Position numbers and translations under genes: made by a program
The notes under the pieces: generated by a model
Databases searched by the model: none
Told to the model about the DNA's origin: nothing
What the model saw: the letters and a program-made list of their open reading frames with translations, nothing else
Assembly (NCBI RefSeq): GCF_023856365.1
Contig: NC_064539.1
Span: forward strand, 28,547,493 to 28,611,492
From: Brienomyrus brachyistius
Lineage: Eukaryota; Chordata; Actinopteri; Osteoglossiformes; Mormyridae
DNA length: 64,000 nucleotides
Direction: 5' to 3'
Shown here: piece after piece, positions 36,801 to 49,392 of the stretch
Position numbering within the stretch: position 1 is the stretch's first letter
How the letters are laid out: each line of letters opens with the position of its first letter

Positions 36801-39800
36801 TCTTCTCACAGAGCCAACGCAGCGCGAAATTTATGGCGCTTCCTCTGCGGTGTCCTAGATTGGCTTTGCACATTCATCATGGCTGCTTGCTGGGGGGGGT
36901 GTGCCGCGCCCATCGGCCCAAGGTCCCGCAGCGGCACACTGGCAGCGTGAACCACGCCTTACTGCTGCCACCATCTGGGCAGGTTCCCCTCCAGGTTCTT
37001 CCTAAACCATCCAAACCCCTCTTCCACGAACCCTCATCCAAAGCCTGCTATCCTTTGCAAAATTCACAGCAACAGACTCAATGCCAATTGCATTTGGTCA
37101 AATTGCATTAAGTCTCACAGTGACTGTTTATGTCAACAGATTGATTTGTGTTTCCGGGTCGCGGGGTGCGTTCCGGGCGTGTAGGGTGTCCTCTCGGGTG
37201 TTTATTACATGGGATCTCACTTTTGTTCACAAGCATTTGTGAATTATGCATAGTGTTAAAATTAGCATATCGATTAAGCATGCACATCACATTCATATAT
37301 TTCCGTGAAGCCTTTCCTTTATATATTTTAGTGGAATTTGACACGGCCAATCAACTTACAGCGCTTTGTAATTACCCCACTGGCTAGCTAGTGAGCTAGT
37401 GAGCTTCAGTTGGATGAAGCAGCCAGGCTTTCGACTCCAGCCGTCCGGGTCTGTGGCGGAGCAGGGTACTGGCAGGCGGTCGGGCCGAGAGCCTTCGGAG
37501 AACCTTACGGACGGCGGCGTGTCGGCTAGATGTAAACATTAGCATCAGCAGAACGGATTCCCTGATGGGATGCTGAGGGAATATGATTAATGAGCCACTC
37601 GCCTCTACTTCCGAAAACTTACTTAAGAAAAAAAAAGCGTCATGGTTTTGAAGCACCTTATACAGACTTCCAGCCAGGCAGGAACAATCAAATTAATGCG
37701 GGGGGAGGGGGGGCTAGGTAGTGGGGGTGCAGACACAGGGTAGATGGTCGTTAAGCTGCCTCTGACAAGGAGGGCTGGCGCTCGTGGCCCCCAGCGGTCC
37801 TGTCGAGTGTGCAGGCGCACTGGGGCTGGCAGGGGGGGCTAGCGCCACACAGGATCTGGGGTCGCCCATCCTGGGGGGTAATTAGGGAAAACGTGTGCTA
37901 GCTTTCATGTTGGGGGAGGATACCTGGCGGGGGGGGTGAAGAGGGCACGGCCGCCTGCCTTCCCGCCCGCCGTGGCTCACCGGAGCGGCGAGTAATTGAA
38001 AGACATCATTTGGCTGCACGGCGGGTGACGAAATTATCAAGCGGGTGCGGGAAATCACGGCATGGCGCGGCGCGGCGGGCGGATTGCAGGGCGGGGGACG
38101 GGGGGGTGTTTTCTGAGATCAGCGGCAGGATGGAGCCTGAGATTCACCACGCATTGCACACTTTCTGGGGCTTTTTTCTGACGGCTGCAACAAGGCAAAC
38201 AAGCCCACCGTCGCTCATCACTAATTAACACTGATCCCTCCCGGCTGGTGCTCGCTCCCCGGCCTATTTGCGGGAAATCGTTTCAGACGTTTATGTCAAT
38301 ATTTCAGAATTTCGGTAAAATGTCTGACATTTGCAAAGTGTTGCGCGTGCAGCCACTGTACTTATTTCATTATTTTTGTATCTGGGACAATCAACGTTTA
38401 TTTCCTATAGTGCGAATACGTTTCCAGCTCCTATAGCTGAGCGTAATGATACGTTTTTTTTCCAACCTTCTCCCATTTAGTCTGTCTGCTTTCTCCTACT
38501 TAGTCCACAACCTAGCCTCTGGATTGAGCCCTGATTACGATTTTTATGAAATCTTTGTATGCCCGAGGAATTATAATCATCTCTTTCTCCTGCACGATTG
38601 TTGAATAAAAGTAACCATAAGGAGTTTACACCTCCGCAATCACATATCTCGCACCTTGCAGATCACGTCCTACGTAGCGCCATCTGAATCAACAGAGAGA
38701 GCCTGGCTTCCCGCCTGCTGACTAACAGGTGGGCGTTTCAAGCCAGGCTGGAATGATTTGTCCGAGGAGGGGAGATTATTGACAGGTAGTCTCTCTGCCG
38801 AGGGGTTAGGCAGGAGTTTAAGGGAGGCTTCTCTCGCCTGTGGCCATCCTGAGTCTCTGTGCCGTTTGTCACATGACTAAACATGCGACTGTGCACTGGA
38901 GATATGCGGGGAGATCTTGTGGCGCTCAGAAATCCACCATATCTTCCGCCATATCTGTGACATGACCGCAGTGATTAAATCAGAATTTTAAAAATGCCAA
39001 GTGTAGGTAGGAATTACGGCAGCAGCCTGTCTGGGAGCTTAAATCCTACCCCCAATGTCGATTTTGTATTCGTACTTTATACAAAGTCTGTAACATGATT
39101 ATACTGATACTTCAGTGCAAGTTGTCTGTTAAATCATGAGTTAAACCATATCATATGTAGTGATTAAACAACTTAAAACTAGCAAGTCTAAGCACGGGAT
39201 GATGTTTATTTAAACATGCGATTGTCTGACAGCACAAATAAACCAAGAAGATATCGTAGCTCTGTTTACTTAAATGGGCATCGATCATATCTTTATTACA
39301 ATGTGGTATTGTTGTCACATGAAGTGTTGATTTGTGTGAAGTGCTGTTTAGGGGAACATTACCAGTTGTTTTCGATTTACGACCATTCACACCGCAGTAT
39401 ACAGTATGCTAATATTTGCTTTTAGTACAATTTTGTTAGGATATATTTGCTTTTAAAACTTTAATTGATACTTGTTTATCTTTCTATACCAAGAAGGCAG
39501 CGATGCAGTTCTATCCCACAAAAAAAAGGAAACCCGTTGACATGGTCATACAGTCGTAAAGGATCAGACGAGGCTGGTAAAGCCTCACTGCCTTGTTGCT
39601 AGATGGTTCCGCTGAACTTTTAAACTTGCCAGACTCTGACATGGGAAAATGCCATTCCCGTGAACATATGCTGAAAAGTGCTACCTCTGAGAATGACCCC
39701 CCTGTAACTTAAAAAGGCAAACATCTGAACACGTAGGAGAAAGTCTGTGGTACTGTGAGAATATGTCCCAAAATAAACTCTGGAATATTTCAAGTCAAAT

Positions 39801-40290
39801 CCCCCGAGAGCGAGATCTCAACCCTTTTTTTTTTTTTGCACTGCAAGGCCTGGTCAGCCAGACAAGTGAATTTAACAACGGGTGCCGGTCCAATCACAAT
39901 AAACTGGGAGGGGGGGGGGGGGGGGGGGGGAATGGACATAACAAAAATAAACAACTCTTGAACCTGATAGGCTGAAACTGAAATACAATAAAAAATGCAC
40001 TTTGCAAAAAAAAATAAAAATCACACCAAGGCCAAATGCTGAGCTCCCACTTTTACGGCCTGGTTATGGTACTTAAACAATGAACAAATAATAGTTACAC
40101 TAAGGCCTGTTTAGGCTACATACAAACTTCCTTGGGGGGGCTGGCAGCTCAGAGCACTAATGCAGCGGGGTGGAGCCTGGGCCACACACCTTTGCACGCT
40201 GACACACATAGTCACAAACGCTATCCAAGTTGCATGTGAACTGTAGGAGGAAACTGCAAAACCTACTCAAATACCCATGTGACTGTGAAA
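33861..40290. other. Unique interval with CpG-rich patches and G-runs
   Basis: No gene recognised. CpG-richer patches lie at about 35200-35410, 37420-37540 and 37930-38120 (GGCGCGGCGCGGCGGGCGG). Long homopolymers include a C-run at 36731-36742, a T-run at 39826-39838 and an unusually long G-run at 39908-39930. Frames up to 127 codons (36183-36566, minus) have no domain features and overlap frames on the other strand. Confidence 0.3.
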
Positions 40291-41746
40291 GAACACACAG
40301 ACTCCACACACACGGACTCCACATACACTGACTCCACACACACGGACTCCACACACACGGACTCCACTCACACGGACTCCACACACACGGACTCCACATA
40401 CACGGACTCCACACACACGGACTCCACACACACGGACTCCACACACTGATTCCACACACACGGACTCCACACACACTGACTCCACACACACGGACCCCAC
40501 ATACACGGACTCCACACACACGGACTCCACACACACGGACTCCACTCACACGGACTCCACACACACGGACTCCACATACACGGACTCCACACACACGGAC
40601 TCCACACACACGGACTCCACACACTGATTCCACACACACGGACTCCACACACACTGACTCCACACACACGGACCCCACATACACGGACTCCACACACACG
40701 GACTCCACACACACGGACTCCACACACACGGACTCCACACACACGGACTCCACACACACGGACTCCACTCACACGGACTCCACATACACGGACTCCACAC
40801 ACACGGACTCCACACACACGGACTCCACACACTGATTCCACACACACGGACTCCACACACACTGACTCCACACACACGGACCCCACATACACGGACTCCA
40901 CACACACGGACCCCACACAGACGGACTCCACACACACGGACTCCACACACACGGACCCCACACACACGGACTCCACACACACGGACTCCACACACACGGA
41001 CTCCACACACACTAATTCCACACACAGACAAACCCCACACACACGGACCCCACACACACTGACTCCACACAAACAGACTCCACTCACACGGACCCCACAC
41101 ACACGGACCCCACATACACGGACTCCACACACACGGACCCCACACAGACGGACTCCACACACACGGACTCCACACACACGGACCCCACACACACGGACTC
41201 CACACACACGGACTCCACACACACGGACTCCACACACAGACAAACCCCACACACACGGACCCCACACACACTGACTCCACACAAACAGACTCCACTCACA
41301 CGGACTCCACACACACTAATTCCACACACAGACAAACCCCACACACACGGACCCCACACACATTGACTCCACACAAACAGACTCCACTCACACGGACTCC
41401 ACACACACGGACTCCACACACACTGACTCCACACACACAAACCCCACACACACAGACCCCACACACACAGACCCCACACACACTGACTCCACACACACAA
41501 ACTCCACACACATGGACCCCACACACACTGAGTCCACACACACAAACTCCACACACATGGACCCCACACACACTAATTCCACACACACACAAACCCCACA
41601 CACACGGACCCCACACACACTGACTCCACACAAACAGACTCCACACACACGGACCCCACACACACTGACTCCACGCGCACAGACTCCACACACATGGACC
41701 CCATACACACTAATCCACACACACACAGACTCCACACACACGGACA
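40291..41746. repeat. 15-bp minisatellite array with higher-order blocks
   Basis: About 95 copies of a 15-base unit, GGACTCCACACACAC, span roughly 1.45 kb. Variants (CATACAC, CTCACAC, GACCCC, CTGATTCC) recur in a fixed order, forming higher-order blocks: GATTCC occurs at 40448, 40626 and 40834, spacings of 178 and 208 bases that differ by two units. The right third (41230-41746) is more diverged, with AAACCCC and CATGGACCCC variants. Because 15 is divisible by three and most units lack stops, long frames stay open (up to 314 codons of Val-Cys-Gly-Val-Arg type repeats, on the minus strand). These are artefacts of the period. Confidence 0.97.
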
Positions 41747-42144
41747 CTGGGTGGCCCCTGTTTATGGTTCATTCCTTTAAAAAGTTCAGTAGATTTTAAA
41801 AGGTAACTCTTGCAGCCCTTATAAACAGGTAAAATACCATTTTGTCTGGAATACAATGAACAGACCCAGAGTATTTATCTATTTGCAAACAATAATATGA
41901 AAGCTAAGATCAGCTAATTACTAATAAGGGTAGCATTTACATAGGCACAAATATGAGAGAGGAAAGTTAACAGTTATACTGGTTACATCAATCCACATAA
42001 TACAAATGAACTTCATGTATTTCCAGTACAAATATGGATTAATTGCTTTGAAAAAATAATTATTATATTGGAACAACAACAATCCACAGGTACATTATTC
42101 ATTGTGTCTAAAGAGTAGTAGTTTTAGATTGATTGTCACAGTAA
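41747..42144. other. Unique AT-rich DNA
   Basis: No gene or named repeat seen. Confidence 0.3.
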
Positions 42145-42330
42145 AATTTATGGCCCAATCCCAGAGCTGGCAGATTGATGCCAGCGTTGGACCCTTGAGC
42201 AAGGCCCTTAATCCTTAGTCGCTCCAGGGTCAGTTGACCCAGCACTCGGACCCCAAGCTTGGCCCTTACCTGTGCATCTCAAAGGAGGACAAGAGGGAAT
42301 ATGCAAGATGAAGCGTTTCAGTGTTCCTAC
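42145..42330 (+). mobile_element. SINE body fragment (TTGAGCAAGGC type)
   Basis: CCCTTGAGCAAGGCCCTTAA, TCGCTCCAGGGTCAGTTGA, ACCCCAAGCTTGGCCCTTAC and GAGGACAAGAGGGAATATGC appear in the order of a common teleost SINE body. The tRNA-like head and 3' tail are not clear. An old partial copy directly upstream of a separate SINE. Confidence 0.55.
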
Positions 42331-42370
42331 ACTCATACTTGTGCAAATGGCAAATGAGGGGTCATTTCAT

Positions 42371-42556
42371 TGTGGTGTGGCTCAGTTGGTTTGAATGCTC
42401 GGCTTGTAGTCGGAAGGCTGCCAGTTCAAATCCCCAGGTTGCCTGAGCGATTTTACCAGTGGACTCTTTGAGCAAGGCTGTTCCCAGAACTGTCTGACTC
42501 TGCTTTCTCAGAAATGTAAATTGCTTTGGATAAAAGTGTTTGCTAAATGAAAAATT
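42371..42556 (+). mobile_element. tRNA-derived SINE with LINE-type tail
   Basis: A tRNA-like head has box A TGGCTCAGTTGG (42378-42389) and box B GTTCAAATCC (42424-42433), the spacing expected of an internal RNA polymerase III promoter. The body has TTTGAGCAAGGCTGTTCCCA. The end is TTGCTTTGGATAAAAGTG followed by TTTGCTAAATGA (42521-42550), the LINE-derived tail also seen on the minus strand at 1124-1091. The head no longer needs to fold as a tRNA; this is a retroposon, not a tRNA gene. Confidence 0.8.
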
Positions 42557-43014
42557 AAACAAAAAAACTTGAAATGTTAATATATAAAAGGGAGAAGAAT
42601 CTATGCTAAACTTGGTCAATAATTATTTAAAGAAATTCGTAGCTGCACAATTCACTTGTGTCATATTAACTGTGTATTGGAGACGAGTGTCAGAAGACGA
42701 ATGTTTTTAGCAGACTGGCAGGTGACACTGAGGAGGGAGGGATCCACAGCGTCACCTGACTTCTCACATACCTCCTTGGCGTTCACGGACCATTCCCCGA
42801 GGATGGAGGTGGTGATTGCTGAAAGGAAGCAGGTGGGTGGATGTCACAACAGCCCATCTGATTACACACCTCCGCGTGTCTGGGGCCATTTATCGTTATC
42901 GTTAATTATAAAGGCCGGTATTTATAGTAATGGGTGATCTATTGGTCTGAGAAGATAGGAATTTAATGAGTGCTTTTCTGGATAGTTTTGGATATTGAGG
43001 GATTATCACAGACA

Positions 43015-43140
43015 ATCACCCATCCATCCATCCGTCCATTCGTTCATCCATCTGTCCATCTTCTAACTCATTATCTGGTACGAAGCTTTGAGAAGAGGGA
43101 GCAGGAAGCCCAAGACACAAGGTGAAAGACCATCCTGGAT
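43015..43140 (-). repeat. (CATC)n with SINE 3' body, minus orientation
   Basis: An imperfect CATCCATC run (43018-43060) precedes GGGAGCAGGAAGCCCAAGAC and ACCATCCTGGATG, consistent with the 3' part of the (GGAT)n-tailed SINE in reverse orientation. Strongly diverged. Confidence 0.4.
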
Positions 43141-45400
43141 GTCATGGAAATTCGTCAAAGATCATTACAGGCAATCCAGCTACATGCATTTCTTCGGCAA
43201 CTTTGCAGTTTGCTATGGCTGAAACTGATAAGATCTTCAGTTATACGGTCCTCAGTTATAATTATAAATGAATACCCCCCACCTACATTTCCAAAGGCAA
43301 CAGCTTTGTGACACTTGACTGATCCAAACCCTGATAGCACAGCTGTGGAGAGGCGTCCTTTTCAGGGAAAATGCTGAAAGCCAAATGACATCTCTGGCAT
43401 GGACCGAGGAACCTACAAGCGGGTGATAACCCAGACTGACAGGCTTGGGTAGCATTTTTTTTGCCCCCCCCGTTGGAATAAAGGCATCTTAAGCAGCAGT
43501 AATGTGGCATCCCTTCTCCCCCCAAGGCACAGAAGGGTTGGAGGGGGAGTAAGATGGTGTTTGGCGCCCGGCAAATGGGATTTGAAGTTCAAAGCAAGTG
43601 TCCCTGTAAACAGCTTTGGTCGTATGAAATGGAGACGCGTCTCCCTTGGGACAGCCCTTCTAGCCCATCTCCGGCGTGTACGATGGCGATGAGAGAACTC
43701 CCACCATCCTTTCGGATGTAACAAGCAGACTCGCTCTCAAATGTTTACAGGTGGGTCTCCCTTGCCACACAAATACCCCGTCGCCGAGCGTGATAATTCC
43801 CCGGTTTGATCACCGGCAGTACTGTCAGTCCCACGGTTTGTAAAACAAAGATTTACTGCCATTGCAGAAACTTACAGTACGGGTGATGCAATGTATATAT
43901 ATTAATATCAAGTCCCAGGAAGCATTATTTTCATATAAATGCAATGAGACCGCGAATAACAGGCATAACCCCTGAGCTCGCCTTTTTTCAGTCATCTGCA
44001 TTTCAGGGGGACATATCAAAGCAAGTGGCTCAATCGGCACGGACAGGTACTATTCACTATATCGTGTAATCCCCATGTGCTCAAAATCACACCGCCAAAC
44101 GTGAAGGGGATTTTAGAAACTAAACTGACAGGGGTGTCTTCCGTAAGATGTACACGTAAAACTGACAGAAGCGTCTCAGCCGGAAAGGAGCGACACACGT
44201 GAATCCATAGCTCTGTGTCCATTTGTCTTCTTAAGACCTTTTTTCTCTCCGCCAGTGGTACTGACAGAACAGGGCTAATCATTGCGTGAAACTCAAACGC
44301 TTTCCAGCCTCTTTGGTTTGGGAGACAAATGAGATGTCGGCTGCCACGTTGTCAGATTTCCAGATGAGACAGTGAGAAATCGTGGCCCTTTCTCCCGCAC
44401 TGGTAAATTTCACACAGATCTCCGCATAAAGACTCACCCTAAGCATTGTGTTTTTTGTAAATGTGATTACTGCTGGGACAAACAAAATGCAGCCATTTCC
44501 TGCCAGATTATTCCATTTCTTAACTAATTTACACAAAGCATTTTGCAGTTGTATTTTTTCGTTCCCCATTTCATACAGCTGTATGTTGAACTGGGGCAAT
44601 TCTCAAAGGTACAATGGTGGGGTGGGGTGCGCTGGGGTGGGGGGGGGGAGTTACAGAGAATTGAACAGCAACATTTACAGGTTATGAGTTCATTTCTTTA
44701 AACATAACTCTACCTGCCCTGGAAAAATTAATTTCGTATTAATCACAGATTGCTGGGAGACACTGACTTCTGATCAGCTATGTGGTGCATCACTAATAGG
44801 AAAGACTGAATATTACAAATGCAGGTTATATGTACCCACATCTCGGATTAAAATTATGGAAGCGTTTCTTTTTTTTTTTTTTGGTCGTGGGTTTGCATTT
44901 TTATTTTAAATGTCTTGATCTGCATTTGAGTCAAAAACCTTAGCTTTTCGCCAAAATGCTAGGAGGTGACCATTTGAAGGCTTTGAAGGGTTTAGTCTTT
45001 TAGCTAGGGGGATTTATGTAATAGCATCCCAGTAGTTTGCATGCCATGAAATGCCTGTTATATTACCTGTAAGAGCAGCAAAAAGCTCCATAATTCAGCT
45101 GCTGCAGTATTACTCTATGCCCTCAGGTCAATTAGATGTGTGCGAGTTGCCCTGAATTTTACACCATAAAGCCAACCACCTTCATATAAAAGCCAGAGCA
45201 GCGAGTGACTGGGTCAAGGTCACCATGATACCAGGCTGGGATGGACTGAGGCCTAATTTCCTGACTTTAACAGCACTGAATGTGAGCTGGGCGACTGCAT
45301 TTAATACATTTATTCATGTTGCTTATCATTACAGAACTAAATCTAAGGTTTTTAGGGCTCTGTTATGGCTGTATGATGACTCAGTGGGTCCACAGTCCAA
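43141..45400. other. Unique interval, no gene recognised
   Basis: No convincing gene. Minus-strand frames of 103 (43413-43724), 88 (44016-44282) and 106 codons (44279-44599) adjoin one another, but none shows a domain, and composition does not favour coding. A G-run lies at 44639-44648 and a T-run at 44869-44882. Confidence 0.3.
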
Positions 45401-45760
45401 ATCCATCCATCCATCCATCCATTCCATCCATCCATTTCATCCATCCATCCATCCATCCATCCATTCATCCATTTCCCATAACCACTTATCCAGTACAGGG
45501 CCTTGGTGAGTCTGGAGTAAGGGGCACCGTTAAGATTTTGGGCCCCATCAAAGCATTTTATTGGGCGCCCAACCCAGACCAATTCAATTATGTTCCTACT
45601 TTTTTTAGGGTGCCTGTCACTCAGGGACCCTTGGAATTGTCCCAACATTCCCCCCATGTAACCCCTACCTGATCTCTATCCCAGGAATCACAGGACACCT
45701 TGTATAGGATCCCAGTGGCAATGCATGCAGATTAGGTTTAGGTGACATGGTGCCTCTTAT
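45401..45760 (-). mobile_element. Minus-oriented (GGAT)n-tailed SINE, diverged
   Basis: An (ATCC)n run (45403-45470) is followed by CCCATAACCACTTATCCAGT, which complements to ACTGGATAAGTGGTTATGGG, the canonical 3' end of this SINE family. Sequence further right (GTGCCTGTCACTCAGGGACC, CTATCCCAGGAATCACAGG) is only loosely SINE-like. Overlapping frames of about 100 codons are not genes. Confidence 0.55.
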
Positions 45761-46059
45761 ATACACTTATATTGATATATCCTCCATTGATGGCAGGGAG
45801 CTGGCAGGGGGCTCAGAGGGAGCAAAATAGTGGACTGGCTGTGAGTCCCCATGGACCGGATTTGGAAACACTGCTCTACTATAAAGATGCATGTAACGTG
45901 TAGGACTGTAGAAATGATCTGGCTTCTGACATGACTAGAAGTATCTGGTACTGTAAGCCACTCCCACTTAAACATATCTGAAATTCACTTTGGAGTCAAA
46001 AGATTAAACTTATTAACTTTAATTTCATACGGTCTTGTTTAGGCAGGCTTGAAAAGTTT
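45761..46059. other. Unique sequence
   Basis: Nothing recognised. Confidence 0.3.
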
Positions 46060-46123
46060 TGCAGACGCCAGACGAGTCAACCACCCAGACCCCGATAAAG
46101 TCATACAGAAGGAACTTACTTAC

Positions 46124-46181
46124 CCCAGCCACGGAACAGAACTTTAAACAAATCGCCGTCTGCTGTTCTTATGGTTCCCAT
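46124..46181 (-). CDS. Weak candidate first coding exon, minus strand
   Basis: On the minus strand GTTGCCATGGGA (ATG at 46181-46179) is a near-ideal vertebrate start context. It opens a short frame, MGTIRTADGDLFKVLFRGW, that runs into GGCTGGG|GTAAGTAAG, a strong splice-donor consensus whose GT lies at 46123-46122. The implied exon would have 58 coding bases and end in phase 1. The frame is also open upstream of the ATG for about 18 codons. Such coincidences occur by chance in this much sequence, the peptide is unfamiliar, and the block may simply be conserved noncoding DNA. No downstream exon in matching phase was found. Confidence 0.15.
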
Positions 46182-49100
46182 GGCAACGGCACATTCTTTA
46201 AGTGTCATACCTAACATAGCAGACAGCTGCGGGAGGCATTAGTGCCTGATTACAGCTGAACACTTTAGCTGCCAGTGACTTGTTTGCAGTGGAGGCCTGA
46301 GCAATGTTATCTTCTAACATTAAGGATAATCAGACTACGCTGTCAATACTACCTGGGCCCAAATAGTTGTAGTTATATTATAAAGGGCCTCTTTACTCCC
46401 TCTGGCGAGAAGCAGAGTATAAATAACTGACCAATCACCTAATCGGTGAAAGGGCTGGAAAGGAGAGTTGCCATTAGGGTTAATGGCTTTTCTTATTCTA
46501 TATCTGACCAAAGCCAGTTAGCATGAGGACCAAGTGCATTTCAGCCTTAATCCCCGTCTAGGACTGGCCTTGTATGTAGTTTAATCAATTGCCCCCCCAA
46601 AAAAAGAGAGGAAATCAAGGCCATTGCTGGGGAGGGGGTACACTGAGTACGAATAGTGTCCTGGTCTTGACATCCGTCATACAGATAAAGTAAATATCTA
46701 ATCCACACTCAGCAGGCCCCATTTCTGCCAAAATTTCGAGCATCAAATTTTGTCCACTTAATGTATTTCTTTATTTATTCGCTTTTATGCTGTTTTTCTT
46801 TTTTGCTTAGCGAGAGCTTTTATTCATAGAAACCCTTCAGTGCCTTGAATTGTTTACAGTGCCGGCTCATGTCAGGTATTTTTAAGGACGCGTAAGCGGG
46901 CTTCTCTTCTGGGATTTAAATCTGCAACCTTTCCATCGCAAGTCGAGTACTTCATCTCCCTTAAGATATTTTTAATTAATCTGTGCAGCTACTATCACGA
47001 TAATTACAGCAGTACAAGAAACTGATATAAATATAATGAATTTGCACGTGTTGGTGATACATCTAAATGAGCAACGGTCAGTGGATCTATATGGACTGAT
47101 TAAAGTAATTTTCGGAAAGACCTCAGTATGGTTTTCTCAAGCCAGACGTCGGGTAATCCATCTCTATGGCAGAGTTGGGCTAACATGTAATAGCACATCC
47201 AACAACACATCCAAAGGCTCCAAGAAAACCCTTTCATATGGTGTAATATATTCAGTACGGTCAGAGCAGTATCATTCTATCAATAAACATGTAACGCTTA
47301 GCATTTTCACAGTTTATGCACTTCCCTGCGTTGTGTTGTCAAAACAAACGTTGACATGGATAACGATGTTCAATACAATAATCCATCAGGCACCTACAGC
47401 ATTTGCCCAGCGCCACCTGTACGTTTTTCCACAATAACACCATTCCATCTTACCGCTGAGCACAGACGTAACCTCTGCTGCAGCTCCATATCTAAGTCCA
47501 AAATGTTTTAGTCGGGTGTCAGGCCTCAAAGCTCCGGCACTTGAGTGGTTTGTGAAACCAAACTGTTAGAATTGTAAAAACGGCATTATTGTATGTTTTT
47601 TGTATACAGCTATTATTTAAATTAGGTAATAAAAACCTTTCACTAAGGTAAAATGAAATGAAAGCGCTAAGTTAAATTCACAGCATAATGCTCTGTGTAC
47701 ATTCCGCAAATTAAAGGTATTTTTCATGGCTGCTTTCCAATAACTACTTTGAGACAAATTATCCATCTCAGATGACCACTGTCCTTCACACCTTTCCTGG
47801 CTCCAGCAACAAAGACAAGGTTGATACAGTATTAGTGCTGATATATAGCACCTTATGGCTTGTGATCTTCTATTAAGAGGAATAACCTTAATATGGTACC
47901 GAGACGTTTAGTTCACGTCTTACGGACAACTGGAGAATCTTTGTGTGTGTCATGGATTCACCTGGAACTTGTTTACTTTTCAAATGGACAGATAACTGTT
48001 ATTCAGGAAGTAGAAACTGCATAAATGATCAGATCTAATACAGTAGACACGTGTTTTTGTGTTGGATGCACTTATGTTTACTGATATCGTTGACATGTAG
48101 AGTATTTAGGGGAACCCAACGTCAATCCCAAAGCGTGGCCTTTTCTCCACCTCAGGTGCGGAATCAGCTCTGCTGCCAGTAAATCTCAAAGTCACCTGGT
48201 CATAAGCTCCAAGACCCTCAGATCTGCGTCTTCTTCCTCTGAGAGAAATCCCCGCGAATCAATTTCTGGAAGTGATACGGCAGGAAACAATCGTGACATT
48301 GAGGATGGCTGTATGCCAAGAAGCTAATGCCCTTGTAAAAACTTCCCAGATCCAGGAAAATCTGACTACAGTGTTCTAAAGGGAGAGATAATGATCCCAT
48401 GTTACAGGGCAAGTGCTAAGCACACTCTGCCGTGGAGTGACATCGATTATGTGCAAAGCCGACTGAACCAGGCGATACCTCAGCAAAGCAAAAAAAGTAG
48501 CCCTGTCAGTTTAAGCTAGCAATACAGAGTAGGGTCCATAGATAGTGCCCTGATGTAAACGTGCTAAGACGGCTTCCGCAGTTTCATTCCCAGGTGACGC
48601 AATACAGAATGCCTGTCCTCCTTCACCTGCACAACACACCAACTTCCCAAGTCATCATGGCAAAGGTAAAGAGCGTGGTGAAGTCACAGTAAAGTAATTT
48701 GAGTAGCAAAGGGTAAAAGCATACCGCAAATCAAAGGCACTAAGATGGCCCAACGATGAGCTACTACTTCACTCTCTTAAATAATGAATTAGTAGCTGAT
48801 ATCCTGTGACGGGCTGGAGAGAAAGCACTTCCTTTCGGGAGTGAAGCATAGCTTGGGTATCCATGAATAATTCATAAGGGAGTGTTCCTGTTAAAATGGC
48901 TAGATATTGGAAGTCAAATGCAAAACTATCTCTCCACCCTATGACAATATTGCAGATAATGTAATACTATATTGAGGGGGGGAAAATGAAATACAACGGC
49001 AATATACCAAGAATCTCATTTTTTAAATTATTTTTAAATTATTACTTGCAATTGCTTCAAAATGTAACATGAGAACTTGTACATCTTTCCAGGAAACATG

Positions 49101-49362
49101 CTTTACCCCAGCCCAGATGTTAAACAGTTTTTAAAAATAAATTAAAGCAACATTCTGCCTTTCAGATTCTATACAGCAGCACTATCAGTTGCATTGATCC
49201 TTGAGGTTTATGGTAATCCGGGATGCAAATATTCCAAGTCCCGGACTATCCGTTGCCAGCGCAACAGTGTCAGTTTTAGAAAACTCCCCCGATTCTTTTT
49301 AGAATTGTTTTAAGAAAAAATTGTTTTAAGAAAAAATATGTTCCCCCCCCCGATCCTGACTG

Positions 49363-49392
49363 GGGTAGGCGGTTAAAAGCCAGATGAATAGA
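49363..49392 (+). repeat. SINE 3'-end fragment
   Basis: CCTGACTGGGGTAGGCGGTT followed by AAAAGCCAGATGAAT resembles the GACCCTGA...GGATAAGCGGTTA end of the (GGAT)n-tailed SINE. Very short. Confidence 0.3.

Noticed and set aside
40157..41747. Very long minus-strand frames (up to 314 codons) of Cys/Val/Gly or Cys/Trp/Ser/Pro repeats, and plus-strand Thr/His/Pro repeats
   Set aside because: They come from a 15-bp tandem unit without stops. All three minus frames are open over the same DNA, which is the mark of a period divisible by three, not of coding.
42371..42440. tRNA gene
   Set aside because: Box A and box B are present, but the sequence continues into a SINE body and LINE-type tail, so it is a retroposon head.
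47036..47437. 133-codon plus-strand frame
   Set aside because: Composition and residue order look random; AT-rich surroundings and no homologue that I recognise.
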